DNA of 64,000 nucleotides from Vaginimicrobium propionicum (GCF_900155645.1 NZ_LT706985.1:434001-498000); one strand, 5' to 3'. Shown: positions 9,476-18,436, counted from the stretch's first letter. Program-made: numbers and translations. The notes: generated by a model from the sequence alone, not told the origin.

Positions 9476-10798
9476 GTGAGCGAGAACCCAATAGTTGCTG
9501 TCGTTGGCAGGCCGAATGTCGGTAAATCGTCCCTGGTTAACCGCATATTAGGTAGGCGTGAAGCGGTCGTCCAAGACACTCCTGGGGTGACTCGCGATCG
9601 TATCAGTTATGACGCTAACTGGGCTGGACGAGATTTCGTTCTAGTAGATACTGGTGGTTGGGTCTCGGACGCTCAGGGCATGGCAGCGCGTATCGCCCAA
9701 CAGGCAGAGTCAGCTATTCAATTGGCTGATGTAGTCATTTTTGTGGTGGATGCCACGGTTGGTACTACCGATGAAGATGAGGCTGTCGTAAAGATATTGC
9801 GGCGCTCAAAAAAACCAGTGATTTTGGCCGCGAATAAAGTCGATGACGCGCGCGGTGAGTCTGACGCTGCAGCTATGTGGAATTTGGGGTTAGGTCAGCC
9901 CTGGCCGGTTAGTGCTGTTCACGGTAGAGGTTCTGGAGATTTGCTTGATGCGCTAGTGGCGCTATTGCCTGATCGTAATGCTGAACCGAAACATATTGTG
10001 GGTGGTCCACGGCGAATTGCTATCGTCGGCAAACCTAATGTTGGTAAGTCCTCGCTATTAAACAAGTTGGCTGGCTCGAATCGTTCCGTCGTTTCAGATA
10101 TTTCGGGAACCACAGTTGATCCGGTTGATGAATTAGTGACAATTGGGTCAAGTAGCTATCAGTTGATTGATACGGCAGGGATTAGGCGGCGGGTGCGTGA
10201 GGCATCCGGCTCGGAGTACTACGCCTGGTTACGTACTCAGGCAGCAATTGAACGCGCCGAATGTTGTCTAGTAGTTATTGATGCCTTCGAGCCGATTTCG
10301 GAACAAGATTTGAAAATTCTTTCTGGGGTTGAAGAAGCCGGTCGGGCGATGGTGATTGTTTTTAACAAATGGGATTTAACGGATGAAGAGCGCAGATACT
10401 ATTTGAAACGCGAAATTGATCGGGAATTAAATGTTTGGAACTGGGCTCCGACAGTAAACATCTCAGCGTTAACCGGACGCGGGCTAGATAGGCTTTCGAA
10501 AGCTATAGATACTTCGTTAACTGGTTGGCAAACCAGAGTAACCACTGGACAACTCAATTCTTTCCTTGGCAAAGTCGTGGCGGCCAACCCGCATCCGGTA
10601 CGCGGCGGTAAACAGCCGCGTATTCTTTTCGCTACCCAGCCGCAGGATTGCCCACCAACATTCTTGCTGTTTACTACAGGGCATTTGGACGCTAGTTATT
10701 TGCGATTCTTGGAACGTAAATTACGCGAAGAATTCGGTTTTTTAGGTACCCCGCTTCACCTTGGTGTACGAGCCCGAGCCAAGCGGAACCAACGTTGA
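9476..10798 (+). CDS. der: GTPase Der (EngA), ribosome assembly
   Basis: Double-domain GTPase needed for 50S subunit maturation. Two G domains are visible: G1 motifs [10 protein letters not shown] (N-terminal) and [14 protein letters not shown] (about residue 185), two G3 motifs (DTGGW and DTAGIR), and G4 motifs NKVD and NKWD. A C-terminal KH-like RNA-binding domain follows (about 350-440, including [16 protein letters not shown] and [15 protein letters not shown]). Length 440 is normal. GTG start with a weak TAGGTAG upstream. It ends the cotranscribed run beginning at metH; tRNA-Pro follows 55 bases later. Confidence 0.97.
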   Translation: MSENPIVAVVGRPNVGKSSLVNRILGRREAVVQDTPGVTRDRISYDANWAGRDFVLVDTGGWVSDAQGMAARIAQQAESAIQLADVVIFVVDATVGTTDEDEAVVKILRRSKKPVILAANKVDDARGESDAAAMWNLGLGQPWPVSAVHGRGSGDLLDALVALLPDRNAEPKHIVGGPRRIAIVGKPNVGKSSLLNKLAGSNRSVVSDISGTTVDPVDELVTIGSSSYQLIDTAGIRRRVREASGSEYYAWLRTQAAIERAECCLVVIDAFEPISEQDLKILSGVEEAGRAMVIVFNKWDLTDEERRYYLKREIDRELNVWNWAPTVNISALTGRGLDRLSKAIDTSLTGWQTRVTTGQLNSFLGKVVAANPHPVRGGKQPRILFATQPQDCPPTFLLFTTGHLDASYLRFLERKLREEFGFLGTPLHLGVRARAKRNQR

Positions 10799-10853
10799 TT
10801 ACTTTTCGTGATTTGATCAAACTTCGCTAGAGTAATTCATCGGATGTTATCCA

Positions 10854-10927
<74 letters not shown>

Positions 10928-10988
10928 CAATGTGATGGCTGTGGACATGTGTCCGTTTTGTACCGTGTTTTCCTAGCTTGTCTGCGTC

Positions 10989-12032
10989 CTAGTCGACGAA
11001 CAGAACCACGCATCCTAGCGATACGGCAGCTATCAGCACCGTGAGGATTATCCCGAGGACAAGAGCGCGTCCTCCAGATTTGATAACCTTGCGCAGGTTC
11101 ACGCCCGCGCCCATGGCTGACATCGCCACGGTGAGCAGCAGTGATGCCACCGTAGTTCCCAGAGCGTTAAAAACCTTACTGACGTGTGGCATGCTGCTAA
11201 ACAATGACGCTAAAACGACAGCGGCAAGGAATCCTAAGACGAATCCGGGAATCAAAGGAGGACGTTTGCCTAAGCCGTCATTGCGCGCATTTTCGTGGCG
11301 TAATTGCGCTACTCGCCGCTCAACCATCCCGACAATCGCAACTACTATCGCCAGGCACACTACGCGCCCCAGCTTGGTGGCAGTTGCCAGGTCAGAGATG
11401 GCAGGATCGTAGATATTTGCAGCCGCAACCACTTGCCCAACCTCGTGAATGGAAGCACCTAGCCACACTGCTGCTTGAGTGGGGGAAAGACCCAGCGCGT
11501 GGGCAGTAGGTGGCAGAACTATTAGGCAGATCGTACCGAATAATGTCACGCACGCAATAGCAGTGGCGACTGCATCATCGGCGTCCTCATGGCTGTGTGC
11601 AGATACTACCGGGGAGATACCTGCGACTGCGGAGGCTCCGCAAATGGCGGTACCGGAGGTGGTCAGAATCCCGGTTGCGTGTAAGACGTGCATGAAGTAA
11701 GTCAAAAGATATCCCGCGATCATGGTGACAGTAACGGCGCAAATAATTGTCACAATGGTGCCAGTTCCTAGAGCGGCAATTGCCGGTATAGACAGTCTGA
11801 AACCTAGGAGAACTACCCCTACCCGGAGGATAGTTTTCGCTGAAAAGGTCATGCCGCCTTCACAGATAGCGGGGATTAGCTTTGTGTTGCGCAGCACTAC
11901 ACCTAAGAGGATCGCCATAAGCATTGACGACAACAGGGGGATGAACATATTGATAAGCCAGGCGATGCCGGCTACCGCGCAAGCATACGCTACCCCCGGC
12001 ATAAGACGTTTGAAGTCATTGCGTAAATTCAC
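10989..12032 (-). CDS. YeiH-family putative sulfate exporter (UPF0324) membrane protein
   Basis: Polytopic membrane protein of the YeiH/YadS (UPF0324) family, called putative sulfate exporters; transport has not been shown for most members. About ten hydrophobic segments are visible. Family features are SMLMAILLGVVLRNT near the N-terminus, LRVGVVLLGFRLS, the pore-like GTAICGASAVAGISPV with its conserved cysteine, and AVWLGASIHEVGQVVAAA. The frame is open to a TTG at 12083, but the extra 17 residues lack a Shine-Dalgarno. I prefer the GTG at 12032 (347 residues), preceded by CCAGGCAA. It stands alone, convergent with tRNA-Pro. Confidence 0.88.
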   Translation of the reverse strand: MNLRNDFKRLMPGVAYACAVAGIAWLINMFIPLLSSMLMAILLGVVLRNTKLIPAICEGGMTFSAKTILRVGVVLLGFRLSIPAIAALGTGTIVTIICAVTVTMIAGYLLTYFMHVLHATGILTTSGTAICGASAVAGISPVVSAHSHEDADDAVATAIACVTLFGTICLIVLPPTAHALGLSPTQAAVWLGASIHEVGQVVAAANIYDPAISDLATATKLGRVVCLAIVVAIVGMVERRVAQLRHENARNDGLGKRPPLIPGFVLGFLAAVVLASLFSSMPHVSKVFNALGTTVASLLLTVAMSAMGAGVNLRKVIKSGGRALVLGIILTVLIAAVSLGCVVLFVD

Positions 12033-12165
12033 TTGCCTGGTATACCACAGAACCCAGATTTTCCCGTAAATTAAACGAAACAAAACTTGGGGCAGTTCAA
12101 AAGTAGATAAACGCGGCTATCTCGCGCAGTATTTTATATGTTATTCATCTCGCATTTCATCTAAT

Positions 12166-12246
12166 ATGACTATGAAAAAGGGGTTGACTGCCCGACTTGA
12201 GACAGACGAGTCGTTATTTGAGAGGTTGGTAAACACTGATGTTTAA
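12166..12246 (+). other. Possible 26-codon upstream reading frame
   Basis: A short frame from ATG 12166 (second ATG at 12172) to TAA 12246, giving a 26-residue charged peptide beginning MTMKKGLTARLE. Its stop overlaps the only good ATG of the downstream leucine-rich-repeat gene (ATG 12239 lies inside ...ACTGATGTTTAA), which would allow re-initiation. No strong Shine-Dalgarno precedes it and I recognise no homologue. It may be a chance frame or a leader. Confidence 0.25.
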
Positions 12247-12261
12247 CTCTAAAAAAGCTCT

Positions 12262-12268
12262 GGGGGGG
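12262..12268 (+). repeat. G7 homopolymer tract at the 5' end of the surface-protein gene
   Basis: Seven consecutive G residues within CTGGGGGGGTC. The tract lies between the ATG at 12239 and the signal-peptide coding region. With seven Gs the ATG frame stops at TAA 12278-12280. With six Gs (or nine) it would read straight into the downstream 408-codon frame. This is the arrangement expected for slipped-strand phase variation, for a fixed inactivating mutation, or for a sequencing error. Confidence 0.7.
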
Positions 12269-12287
12269 TCTGACCTCTAATTGGATT

Positions 12288-13514
12288 TTGCGACTATTTA
12301 GCGTTTTATGCGCGCTAGCTTGCATGACGACATTTGTTGGCGTCCAGACTTCACATGCTGCAGGCGAGTGGGTGCCGGAAGATTTTGTCATTAAAGATGG
12401 CGGCAAAACTCTTGTAGGTTTTTCTGCTCAAGGCGTTACGAAAGTGCAAAATAATAAAGACCTTGTTATCCCTAATGGGGTCACGCTAATTCAGCTACCT
12501 CATGGCACCGATGGGGCTACTGGATTCAAAGGTATGGGAATTACATCAGTGACTTTTCCTGATTCGCTCATAGCTATTGGTCAAGAAACCTTTCAGGAAA
12601 ATAAGATAAAAAACATAACGTTTCCAGATAATTTGAAAACTATCGGATCTTATGCTTTTAACAGCAATTATCTATCTGCCGTAACTATCCCAGAGTCTGT
12701 GAAAATCGTTAGTTGGGGAGCCTTTACAGGTAATCATATTAAGAACATTCATTTTAATGGCAAGCTCGTAACTAATCGAAATGAAAGCGGTACCTATCTG
12801 GAGCAATTGTTGGGCGAACCTGCTGACCACAAAGCAGATTTAGATGCTGCCGAAGCGGAAACTAACGTTCATAATCGCAATTTGAGCGGGCAACGGGCAA
12901 TTTTTCATGAGCAAGACTGGCCCCCAGACCCTGAGCCATTTTTTGTGGGAGACGAAAGGCAATTAGTCACTATCACCGACAAAACTGGAGTACCAGATGG
13001 GTTGACCTGGAAATTCACCGTCACCTATGAAAATGGCCAGTACACTAACAAAGATAAAAGTGATTACATTAATTTTGATCAAGGTGCGATTACTGCCACA
13101 AATGGAAACCCGCCAAGCTATACGTATTTCACTATTTCGGCTAGGTGGAATGACGTTACCTTATATAATGCCAAAACTTATATCAGGGTGGTGCCGGAAT
13201 GGTTAGTCACTTTTGACGGCGCAGGTGGCCAACCTGTCCCAGAACCTGAGCTTGCCTGGGATGGCTATGCCATCTACGAACCAGAAGTCAAACCGGTCAA
13301 AGCAGGTTATATCTTCGAAGGGTGGTATTTGGGTGATTCTGAAGAGCCATTCGATTTTGTCTGGACTGCCATAGACCAAGATATGACTCTGGTTGCTCAT
13401 TGGAAGAAAGATGAGTCGGCGCCTTCTGTCACGCCAAGTCCTACTCCAACACAAAGTTCCACTCCAACTGTAAAGAAGCCGAAGCCGACGAAGCCGCCTA
13501 AGTCTGGTGTTTAG
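12288..13514 (+). CDS. Secreted BspA-type leucine-rich-repeat protein with an InlB/Flg_new-type domain; 5' end frame-shifted
   Basis: Probable exported surface protein; function unknown. The open frame from TTG 12288 encodes a hydrophobic signal segment (LFSVLCALACMTTFVGV) and a likely cleavage after THSHA-like residues QTSHA. Three to four BspA-type LRR_5 repeats follow at about 70-160 (ITSVTFPDSLIAIG, IKNITFPDNLKTIG, LSAVTIPESVKIV). An unassigned central region comes next, then one InlB-B/Flg_new-like repeat near 310-375 (YIFEGWYLGDSEEPFDF, then LVAHWKK). The end is a Ser/Thr/Pro/Lys-rich tail typical of wall-spanning segments, but no LPXTG or membrane anchor is in frame. The TTG has no Shine-Dalgarno. 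The better start is ATG 12239, which is out of frame by one base at the G7 tract. Gene may be phase-variable or decaying. Confidence 0.8.
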   Translation: MRLFSVLCALACMTTFVGVQTSHAAGEWVPEDFVIKDGGKTLVGFSAQGVTKVQNNKDLVIPNGVTLIQLPHGTDGATGFKGMGITSVTFPDSLIAIGQETFQENKIKNITFPDNLKTIGSYAFNSNYLSAVTIPESVKIVSWGAFTGNHIKNIHFNGKLVTNRNESGTYLEQLLGEPADHKADLDAAEAETNVHNRNLSGQRAIFHEQDWPPDPEPFFVGDERQLVTITDKTGVPDGLTWKFTVTYENGQYTNKDKSDYINFDQGAITATNGNPPSYTYFTISARWNDVTLYNAKTYIRVVPEWLVTFDGAGGQPVPEPELAWDGYAIYEPEVKPVKAGYIFEGWYLGDSEEPFDFVWTAIDQDMTLVAHWKKDESAPSVTPSPTPTQSSTPTVKKPKPTKPPKSGV

Positions 13515-13631
13515 CGTTTTCATAGTTGTTCTGGCTTGGTCATCTGGGTGGAGAGCATCCTGATTAAGGATCCACGTGGTGTTGTCAGAGCAAGAATGCT
13601 GATCATAAATCAGTATCCGTATAAGTGATTT

Positions 13632-13672
13632 AGCGGGCTAAAGTGCTGCCTCTAGTAGTGCTTTAGCCCGCT
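13632..13672 (-). terminator. 12-bp perfect stem-loop spanning the macro-domain stop codon
   Basis: AGCGGGCTAAAG (13632-13643) pairs perfectly with CTTTAGCCCGCT (13661-13672), with a 17-base loop. The stop codon and last codons of the minus-strand macro-domain gene lie inside the structure. It sits between two convergent genes, so a bidirectional transcription end is likely. There is no clear U-tract on either side, so a classical intrinsic terminator is not certain. Confidence 0.5.
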
Positions 13673-14183
13673 GATCATACGCGACAAAAAATATAGTTTC
13701 GACATTGGTGTGGCAGCTAGCACAAGTTTGTACGCCAATCCGTGCGGCTTCTTCTTTCGGCCAGCCATAAACTCCGGCGCTAATTAATGGGAAAGCTATC
13801 GTCTTTGCGCCGATCTCATCAGCTACCGCCAAAGATCTGCGATAGCAAGAACGTAAAAGTTGCGGGTCGCGCTGACCAGCACGGTAATTTGGTCCAACAG
13901 TATGAATCACCCATTTGGCTGGCATATTGCCAGCTGTCGTCCAACCCGCATCGCCGGTGGCTAAGCCGTGCGGGAATCTTTTAATGCAATCCGCCAACAC
14001 ATCTGGCCCGCCAGCGCGATGAATTGCACCATCGACTCCGCCCCCGCCACGCATAGCATTATTTGCCGCATTAACTATTGCGTCTACTTTCAAGGTGGTG
14101 ATGTCTGCCAAGATCGTCTTTAGCTCGCTCACCAAACTAGTATCGCTTATTAACTTAAATATTTTGTGATGATGACCGGACAA
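13638..14183 (-). CDS. Macro-domain protein, probable O-acetyl-ADP-ribose deacetylase
   Basis: 181-residue single macro domain of the YmdB/MacroD type, which hydrolyses O-acetyl-ADP-ribose and removes mono-ADP-ribose from proteins. Ligand-binding motifs are visible: DAIVNAANNAMRGGGGVDGA (catalytic Asn and the glycine-rich loop), GDAGWTTAGNMPAKWVIHTVGP and FPLISAGVYGWPKEEAARIG. The frame begins with TTG at 14183 and has no good Shine-Dalgarno. GTG 14132, just before the core domain, is an alternative and would give 164 residues. It is divergent from cysK with 34 bases between them. Substrate is inferred from the family. Confidence 0.9.
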   Translation of the reverse strand: MSGHHHKIFKLISDTSLVSELKTILADITTLKVDAIVNAANNAMRGGGGVDGAIHRAGGPDVLADCIKRFPHGLATGDAGWTTAGNMPAKWVIHTVGPNYRAGQRDPQLLRSCYRRSLAVADEIGAKTIAFPLISAGVYGWPKEEAARIGVQTCASCHTNVETIFFVAYDQRAKALLEAAL

Positions 14184-14217
14184 TTTGGCTTAACGATTTA
14201 GCGTGTAACTTTGAAGA

Positions 14218-15150
14218 GTGAAGATTTTTCCTGACGCAACTGCACTCATTGGACGCACCCCGCTCGTTCAGATAAACCGACTATTCCCCGATTCGCAGGC
14301 GCAAGTTCTAGCAAAACTAGAGTTCTATAATCCGGCCAATTCCGTGAAAGACCGGGTTGGGGTAGCAATTGTTGAGGCAGCCGAAGCCAGCGGACAGCTG
14401 AAACCGGGTGGCACGATTGTTGAAGCTACCTCAGGCAACACGGGCATTGCGCTGGCATTTGCTGGCGCAGTTAAGGGCTACCGCGTAATTGTGACCATGC
14501 CTGAGACAATGTCTAAAGAAAGACGAGCCATAATGCGAGCATTTGGCGCGAGGGTGGTTTTAACCCCTGGCGAGGAAGGTATGAAAGGAGCCGTCAAAGC
14601 TGCCGAACAAATTGTGGCTGACAATGATTCAGCTATTCTGGCTAGCCAATTCGCTAACCCAGCCAATCCGGGCGTTCACCGCCAAACCACCGGCTTAGAA
14701 ATCTGGGAAGACACCGATGGCACGGTCGATATATTCGTGGCAGGAGTCGGCACCGGCGGCACCATTTCAGGGGTAGGACAGGTGCTGAAAGATAAGAATC
14801 CTAAAGTTCACACGGTGGCAGTTGAGCCAGCTGAGTCTCCTTTGTTAAGCCAAGGCAAAGCAGGCTCCCACAAGATTCAAGGGCTGGGCGCCAACTTCGT
14901 TCCTAAAGTGTTAGATCGCGAGGTGATCGATGAGATCCTGCCTGTGACTTCGGACGATGCCATGATGATGGCTAGACGGGCAGCTGCAGAAGAGGGATTG
15001 CTTGTTGGTATTTCAGCCGGGGCAGCTTTAAGCGCGGCAGGAGTTTTGGCAAGCCGTCAGGAAAATGCTGGTAAGACGATAGTCGTTATTATCCCTGATC
15101 TTGGCGAACGCTATCTTTCCAGTGCGCTCTACGCTGATCTTTTCAACTAG
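14218..15150 (+). CDS. cysK: Cysteine synthase A (O-acetylserine sulfhydrylase)
   Basis: PLP enzyme that makes L-cysteine from O-acetylserine and sulfide. At 310 residues it is of normal length. The PLP lysine is in NPANSVKDRVGVAIV (about residue 43). The substrate loop is EATSGNTGIALA, the phosphate-binding loop is GVGTGGTISGVG, and the C-terminal PLP-ring serine region is VGISAGAALSAA. The start is a GTG after GAAGA. No serine acetyltransferase gene (cysE) is adjacent, unlike many actinobacteria. The MFS gene begins 9 bases after the stop. Confidence 0.95.
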   Translation: MKIFPDATALIGRTPLVQINRLFPDSQAQVLAKLEFYNPANSVKDRVGVAIVEAAEASGQLKPGGTIVEATSGNTGIALAFAGAVKGYRVIVTMPETMSKERRAIMRAFGARVVLTPGEEGMKGAVKAAEQIVADNDSAILASQFANPANPGVHRQTTGLEIWEDTDGTVDIFVAGVGTGGTISGVGQVLKDKNPKVHTVAVEPAESPLLSQGKAGSHKIQGLGANFVPKVLDREVIDEILPVTSDDAMMMARRAAAEEGLLVGISAGAALSAAGVLASRQENAGKTIVVIIPDLGERYLSSALYADLFN

Positions 15151-15159
15151 AAAGGTCTT

Positions 15160-16689
15160 ATGGCAAAGCCACAAATTCCTGACTTAGCCCAGAAGTATTT
15201 CCAGCGCCGCTGGTGGGCTTTGGTGGTGCTCAGCCTGGCATTGTTTATGGCGAGCCTTGATAACACCATCCTTAATGTTGCTTTGCCAACCCTGGCGCGC
15301 GAACTTCACGCCTCCACAGATCAATTGCAGTGGACAGTGGACGCCTACCAGGTGACCTTTGCTGGTCTGCTATTGGTGGCTGGGGCTTTCGTCGATAGAT
15401 GGGGTAGAGCGAAAACTTTCCTTAGTGGAACGCTAATTTTTGGTTTATTTTCACTAGCAGCAGGGTTATCTCCCAACACCCACATACTGATCATTTTCCG
15501 CTTGCTAATGGGGGTAGGCGCTGCGTTATTAACCCCATCTACGCTGGCTTTAGTATCAGCAATTTTTCGTGATCGCAAAGAACGTACCGTAGCTTTTGCT
15601 ATCTGGTCAGGAGCCAACGCTGCCGGCGGTGCCGCTGGCCCACTGCTATCTGGGTTACTACTAGAACATTTCTCATGGGGATCCATCTTCTTTGTCAACG
15701 TTCCGGTAGCCCTAGTGATTTTAATCCTAGGTCCGATGGTGTTGCCATTTTTGACCCCGTCATCTTCGGTAAAAGGCCTAGACATAGTGGGTGCGTTAAT
15801 CTCTACTTCAGCGCTAGCTCTAGTGTGTTGGGCAGTGATTTCTGCCCCTGGCCTAGGCCTAGTATCCCTGCCGATCATCAGCACTTTTCTAGCAGGCATA
15901 GGACTATTGCTAGGTTTCATATTTTGGGAGGCGAGATTTTCTGCTCCCATATTAGATTTGAAATTATTCTCTAATCGCCGTTTTGCTGTGGCAGTAGCGG
16001 TAGCTGGGCTAGTGACGGCAGGCGGGTCAGCTGCACTATTTATTCTTACCCAATATCTGCAATTCAACCTGGGTTTTAACCCGTTAGAAGCCGGTTTACG
16101 AATTTTGCCGGTAGCCGTGGCACTAGGCCTTGGTGCTGTCTCAGCTCCTAAATTGATCGAAGTTTTACAGCTAAAAATAACTGTTCTTGTAGGGTTAGGT
16201 TTCGTGGCAGCAGGTTTTATCTGGCTAGCCACTGCAACGATTGATACCGGCTACCCCTATATGCTTATCGGCGCCTTAGCTTTCGGCTTAGGCGCAGGAA
16301 TCCTAAACCCAGCCGCCACTCAAGCTGTCATGGATGCGCTACCAGCACACTCATCGGGAGTTGGCTCGGCGACTAACAGTGCACTAATGCAGGTTGGTAG
16401 TGCCATTGGTGTGGCTCTCGGTGGGGCATTGCTATCGGCCAGGTATAGAGCAGTTATTACTAGCAGCGAAATTTTTGGTCAGCTGGGCACCTGGCAAAGC
16501 AAAGTGCTTGAATCTTATGCGGGTGCTGTAGCTGCTGCCGAAAGCTTAGACGATATTGGCCACAAAATAGTCACCACTGCGAAGGCAGGTTTCGTTGACG
16601 GAATGAGTTGGGCACTGGTTTGTTCGGCAATACTGGTTATGGCTGCTGGGCTCGCGGTTTGGCTGGCTTACCCTAAAGACCGTCGATAG
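15160..16689 (+). CDS. MFS drug:H+ antiporter, DHA2 (EmrB/QacA) family, 14 TM
   Basis: 509-residue polytopic transporter, probably exporting hydrophobic or cationic compounds. The length, about 14 hydrophobic segments and motifs fit DHA2. TM1 carries LDNTILNVALPTLARELHA (the D1/motif C1 region). FVDRWGRAKTFLSG is the motif A loop after TM2. ANAAGGAAGPLLSGLLLE is motif C, and FFVNVPVALV follows. The ATG is well placed behind AGAAAGG. It sits between cysK and metX on the same strand. There is no adjacent TetR or MarR regulator, so substrate and regulation cannot be inferred. Confidence 0.92.
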   Translation: MAKPQIPDLAQKYFQRRWWALVVLSLALFMASLDNTILNVALPTLARELHASTDQLQWTVDAYQVTFAGLLLVAGAFVDRWGRAKTFLSGTLIFGLFSLAAGLSPNTHILIIFRLLMGVGAALLTPSTLALVSAIFRDRKERTVAFAIWSGANAAGGAAGPLLSGLLLEHFSWGSIFFVNVPVALVILILGPMVLPFLTPSSSVKGLDIVGALISTSALALVCWAVISAPGLGLVSLPIISTFLAGIGLLLGFIFWEARFSAPILDLKLFSNRRFAVAVAVAGLVTAGGSAALFILTQYLQFNLGFNPLEAGLRILPVAVALGLGAVSAPKLIEVLQLKITVLVGLGFVAAGFIWLATATIDTGYPYMLIGALAFGLGAGILNPAATQAVMDALPAHSSGVGSATNSALMQVGSAIGVALGGALLSARYRAVITSSEIFGQLGTWQSKVLESYAGAVAAAESLDDIGHKIVTTAKAGFVDGMSWALVCSAILVMAAGLAVWLAYPKDRR

Positions 16690-16706
16690 CATAGGCTTCT
16701 TTGCTG

Positions 16707-17819
16707 ATGGAGAATTCACAAACCCGCCGAGTAACACTCTTCGATGCTAATCATCCGTTGACATTGGCATCTGGTCAAACCCTCACTGAGGTTGTCGTGG
16801 CATACGAAACCTATGGCAAGCTGAACGGAGCTTGCGATAATGCTATTTATATTTGCCATGCGCTAACGGGTGACGCGCATGCAGCAGGATGGCACGCGGG
16901 CGACAAACATCCTGGTTGGTGGGACACAATGATTGGCCAGGGTAAGGCGATAGACACCAATAAGTGGTTTGTCATCTGCTCGAATATTCTTGGGGGTTGC
17001 TCGGGTACTACTGGACCGAGCTCGATAAATCCGGCGACTGGAAAAGCCTGGGGGCTAGATTTTCCGCTGCTAGACATGTCAGATTTTGTTAGTGTCCACC
17101 GAGCACTAGTAAAACACCTTGGCATCACTAAGCTGCACGCTGCGGTTGGGGGATCACTAGGCGGAATGCAAGTGCTCTCTTGGGCACTCGACTACCCTAA
17201 AGATTTAGCCAATGCTGTCATAGTGGCTGCTTCAAGCCGGCTAACGGCTCAAAATATCGCCTTCTCTGCCGTTGGCCGCGAAGCGATAATGCGTGATGAA
17301 CATTTTGCTGGGGGAGACTTTACAGCTAGCGGAACAAACCCTGACGTCGGGCTGGCTATCGCGAGAATGATGGCTCACATCACCTACACCTCCGAGGTTG
17401 GCTTTCAAGAGAAATTTGGACGCAAACCCCAGTTTGAAACTCAACATCCTGGATTCGGTGTTGATTTTGCGGTCGAAAGCTATCTTCACCACCAAGGTGA
17501 AGCCTTCTTGTCCAGATTCGATGCGCTAAGTTACCTCTACTTAACCCGAACCATGGACTATTTCGACCCTTTCACCCCAGATTCGCTAAACAAACTCATT
17601 GCCGATCCTTTGAACTTTCTGGTGGTTAGCTTCGACACTGATTGGCGATTCTCCACCAGCCAGTCACTGCGCATAGTACGCAAACTTTTAGCCGCTAAAG
17701 TGCCAGTCAGTTTCAGAGAAATTTCTTCACCTTGGGGTCACGACTCTTTCTTGCTCACCGTCGAACCGTATCTGGCTACGGTCAAAGCATTTATTGAAGC
17801 AGGGGAGGGAGTAAAATGA
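16707..17819 (+). CDS. metX: Homoserine O-acetyltransferase
   Basis: Acylates homoserine with acetyl-CoA, the first committed step toward methionine. Alpha/beta hydrolase of about 370 residues. Visible features are HALTGDAHAAGW, the long conserved stretch with SNILGGCSGTTGPSSI, and the nucleophile elbow GGSLGGMQ (about residue 150). The catalytic Asp is in FLVVSFDTDWRF and the His in SPWGHDSFLL. ATG 16707 is preferred; TTG 16701 with AGG closer upstream is possible. The stop overlaps metW in ATGA. No metY/metB lies next to it, so the sulfur-incorporating step must be encoded elsewhere. Confidence 0.95.
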   Translation: MENSQTRRVTLFDANHPLTLASGQTLTEVVVAYETYGKLNGACDNAIYICHALTGDAHAAGWHAGDKHPGWWDTMIGQGKAIDTNKWFVICSNILGGCSGTTGPSSINPATGKAWGLDFPLLDMSDFVSVHRALVKHLGITKLHAAVGGSLGGMQVLSWALDYPKDLANAVIVAASSRLTAQNIAFSAVGREAIMRDEHFAGGDFTASGTNPDVGLAIARMMAHITYTSEVGFQEKFGRKPQFETQHPGFGVDFAVESYLHHQGEAFLSRFDALSYLYLTRTMDYFDPFTPDSLNKLIADPLNFLVVSFDTDWRFSTSQSLRIVRKLLAAKVPVSFREISSPWGHDSFLLTVEPYLATVKAFIEAGEGVK

Positions 17820-18436
17820 GCGCCCGCGTCAGAAACGATCTCTTCCAAGTCGCTAACCGAATCCCTAAAGGCTCCAGGGTGCTTGACCTGGGCTGCGGTG
17901 ATGGTGAGTTACTGCATTGGCTATTTACCAATCGTTCCTGCACAGGTACCGGCGTCGAACACGAGCCAGCAAATGTGCTGACCGCCCTTAACCGGGGCGT
18001 CTCTGTGCTGGATTTAGACATCGACTTTCAGCTAAATCTTTTCGCCCCTGACTCCTACGACATCGTGGTGCTAAGCCGCACCCTCCAAGCAATTCGGCGC
18101 CCAGATGTGGCTCTGGAACAAATGAGCAAAATTGCCCCGCTAATGATTGTCACGATGCCGAACTTTGGGTTTTGGTCCAACAGGTTACGGCTAGCCACCG
18201 GTCATATGCCGCAATCTAAAGACCTTCCCTTCACCTGGTACGAAACCCCAAACCTTCACCATTCGACGTTGGTTGATTTAGAGCCACTATTTGACTCGCA
18301 GGGGTTAGAAATCGTCGAAAGGGTGCCGCTGTCGGAGAGTGGACGAAGACTTTCGGCTGGGTGGTTGTTACCTAATCTACGCGCTGGTGCTGCTATCTAC
18401 CTGCTTAAACGCCAGGAAAACAATGAAAACGCCTAA
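17816..18436 (+). CDS. metW: MetW, methionine biosynthesis-associated methyltransferase-fold protein
   Basis: 206-residue class I methyltransferase-like protein. MetW accompanies MetX in many bacteria and is reported to support MetX activity; its chemistry is not settled. Visible features are RVLDLGCGDGELLHWL (SAM motif), SYDIVVLSRTLQAIRRPDVAL, MIVTMPNFGFWSNRLRL, and TWYETPNLHHSTLVDLEPL, all typical of MetW. It is translationally coupled to metX (ATGA) and its last 14 bases overlap the preferred lnt start. Confidence 0.93.
   Translation: MSARVRNDLFQVANRIPKGSRVLDLGCGDGELLHWLFTNRSCTGTGVEHEPANVLTALNRGVSVLDLDIDFQLNLFAPDSYDIVVLSRTLQAIRRPDVALEQMSKIAPLMIVTMPNFGFWSNRLRLATGHMPQSKDLPFTWYETPNLHHSTLVDLEPLFDSQGLEIVERVPLSESGRRLSAGWLLPNLRAGAAIYLLKRQENNENA

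Noticed and set aside
10928-10960. GGACA/TGTCC followed by TTTT as a terminator after tRNA-Pro
   Set aside because: The palindrome leaves only a two-base loop, so a stable hairpin is unlikely.
11041-12069. Several plus-strand open frames of 60-120 codons opposite the YeiH gene
   Set aside because: They are antisense to a well-supported membrane protein gene, have no domain resemblance and no ribosome sites; composition follows the opposite-strand codons.
15345-16232. 295-codon minus-strand open frame within the MFS transporter
   Set aside because: It is rich in Pro/Ala/Thr/Ser as expected for the reverse of a hydrophobic transporter, and the plus-strand gene is unambiguous.
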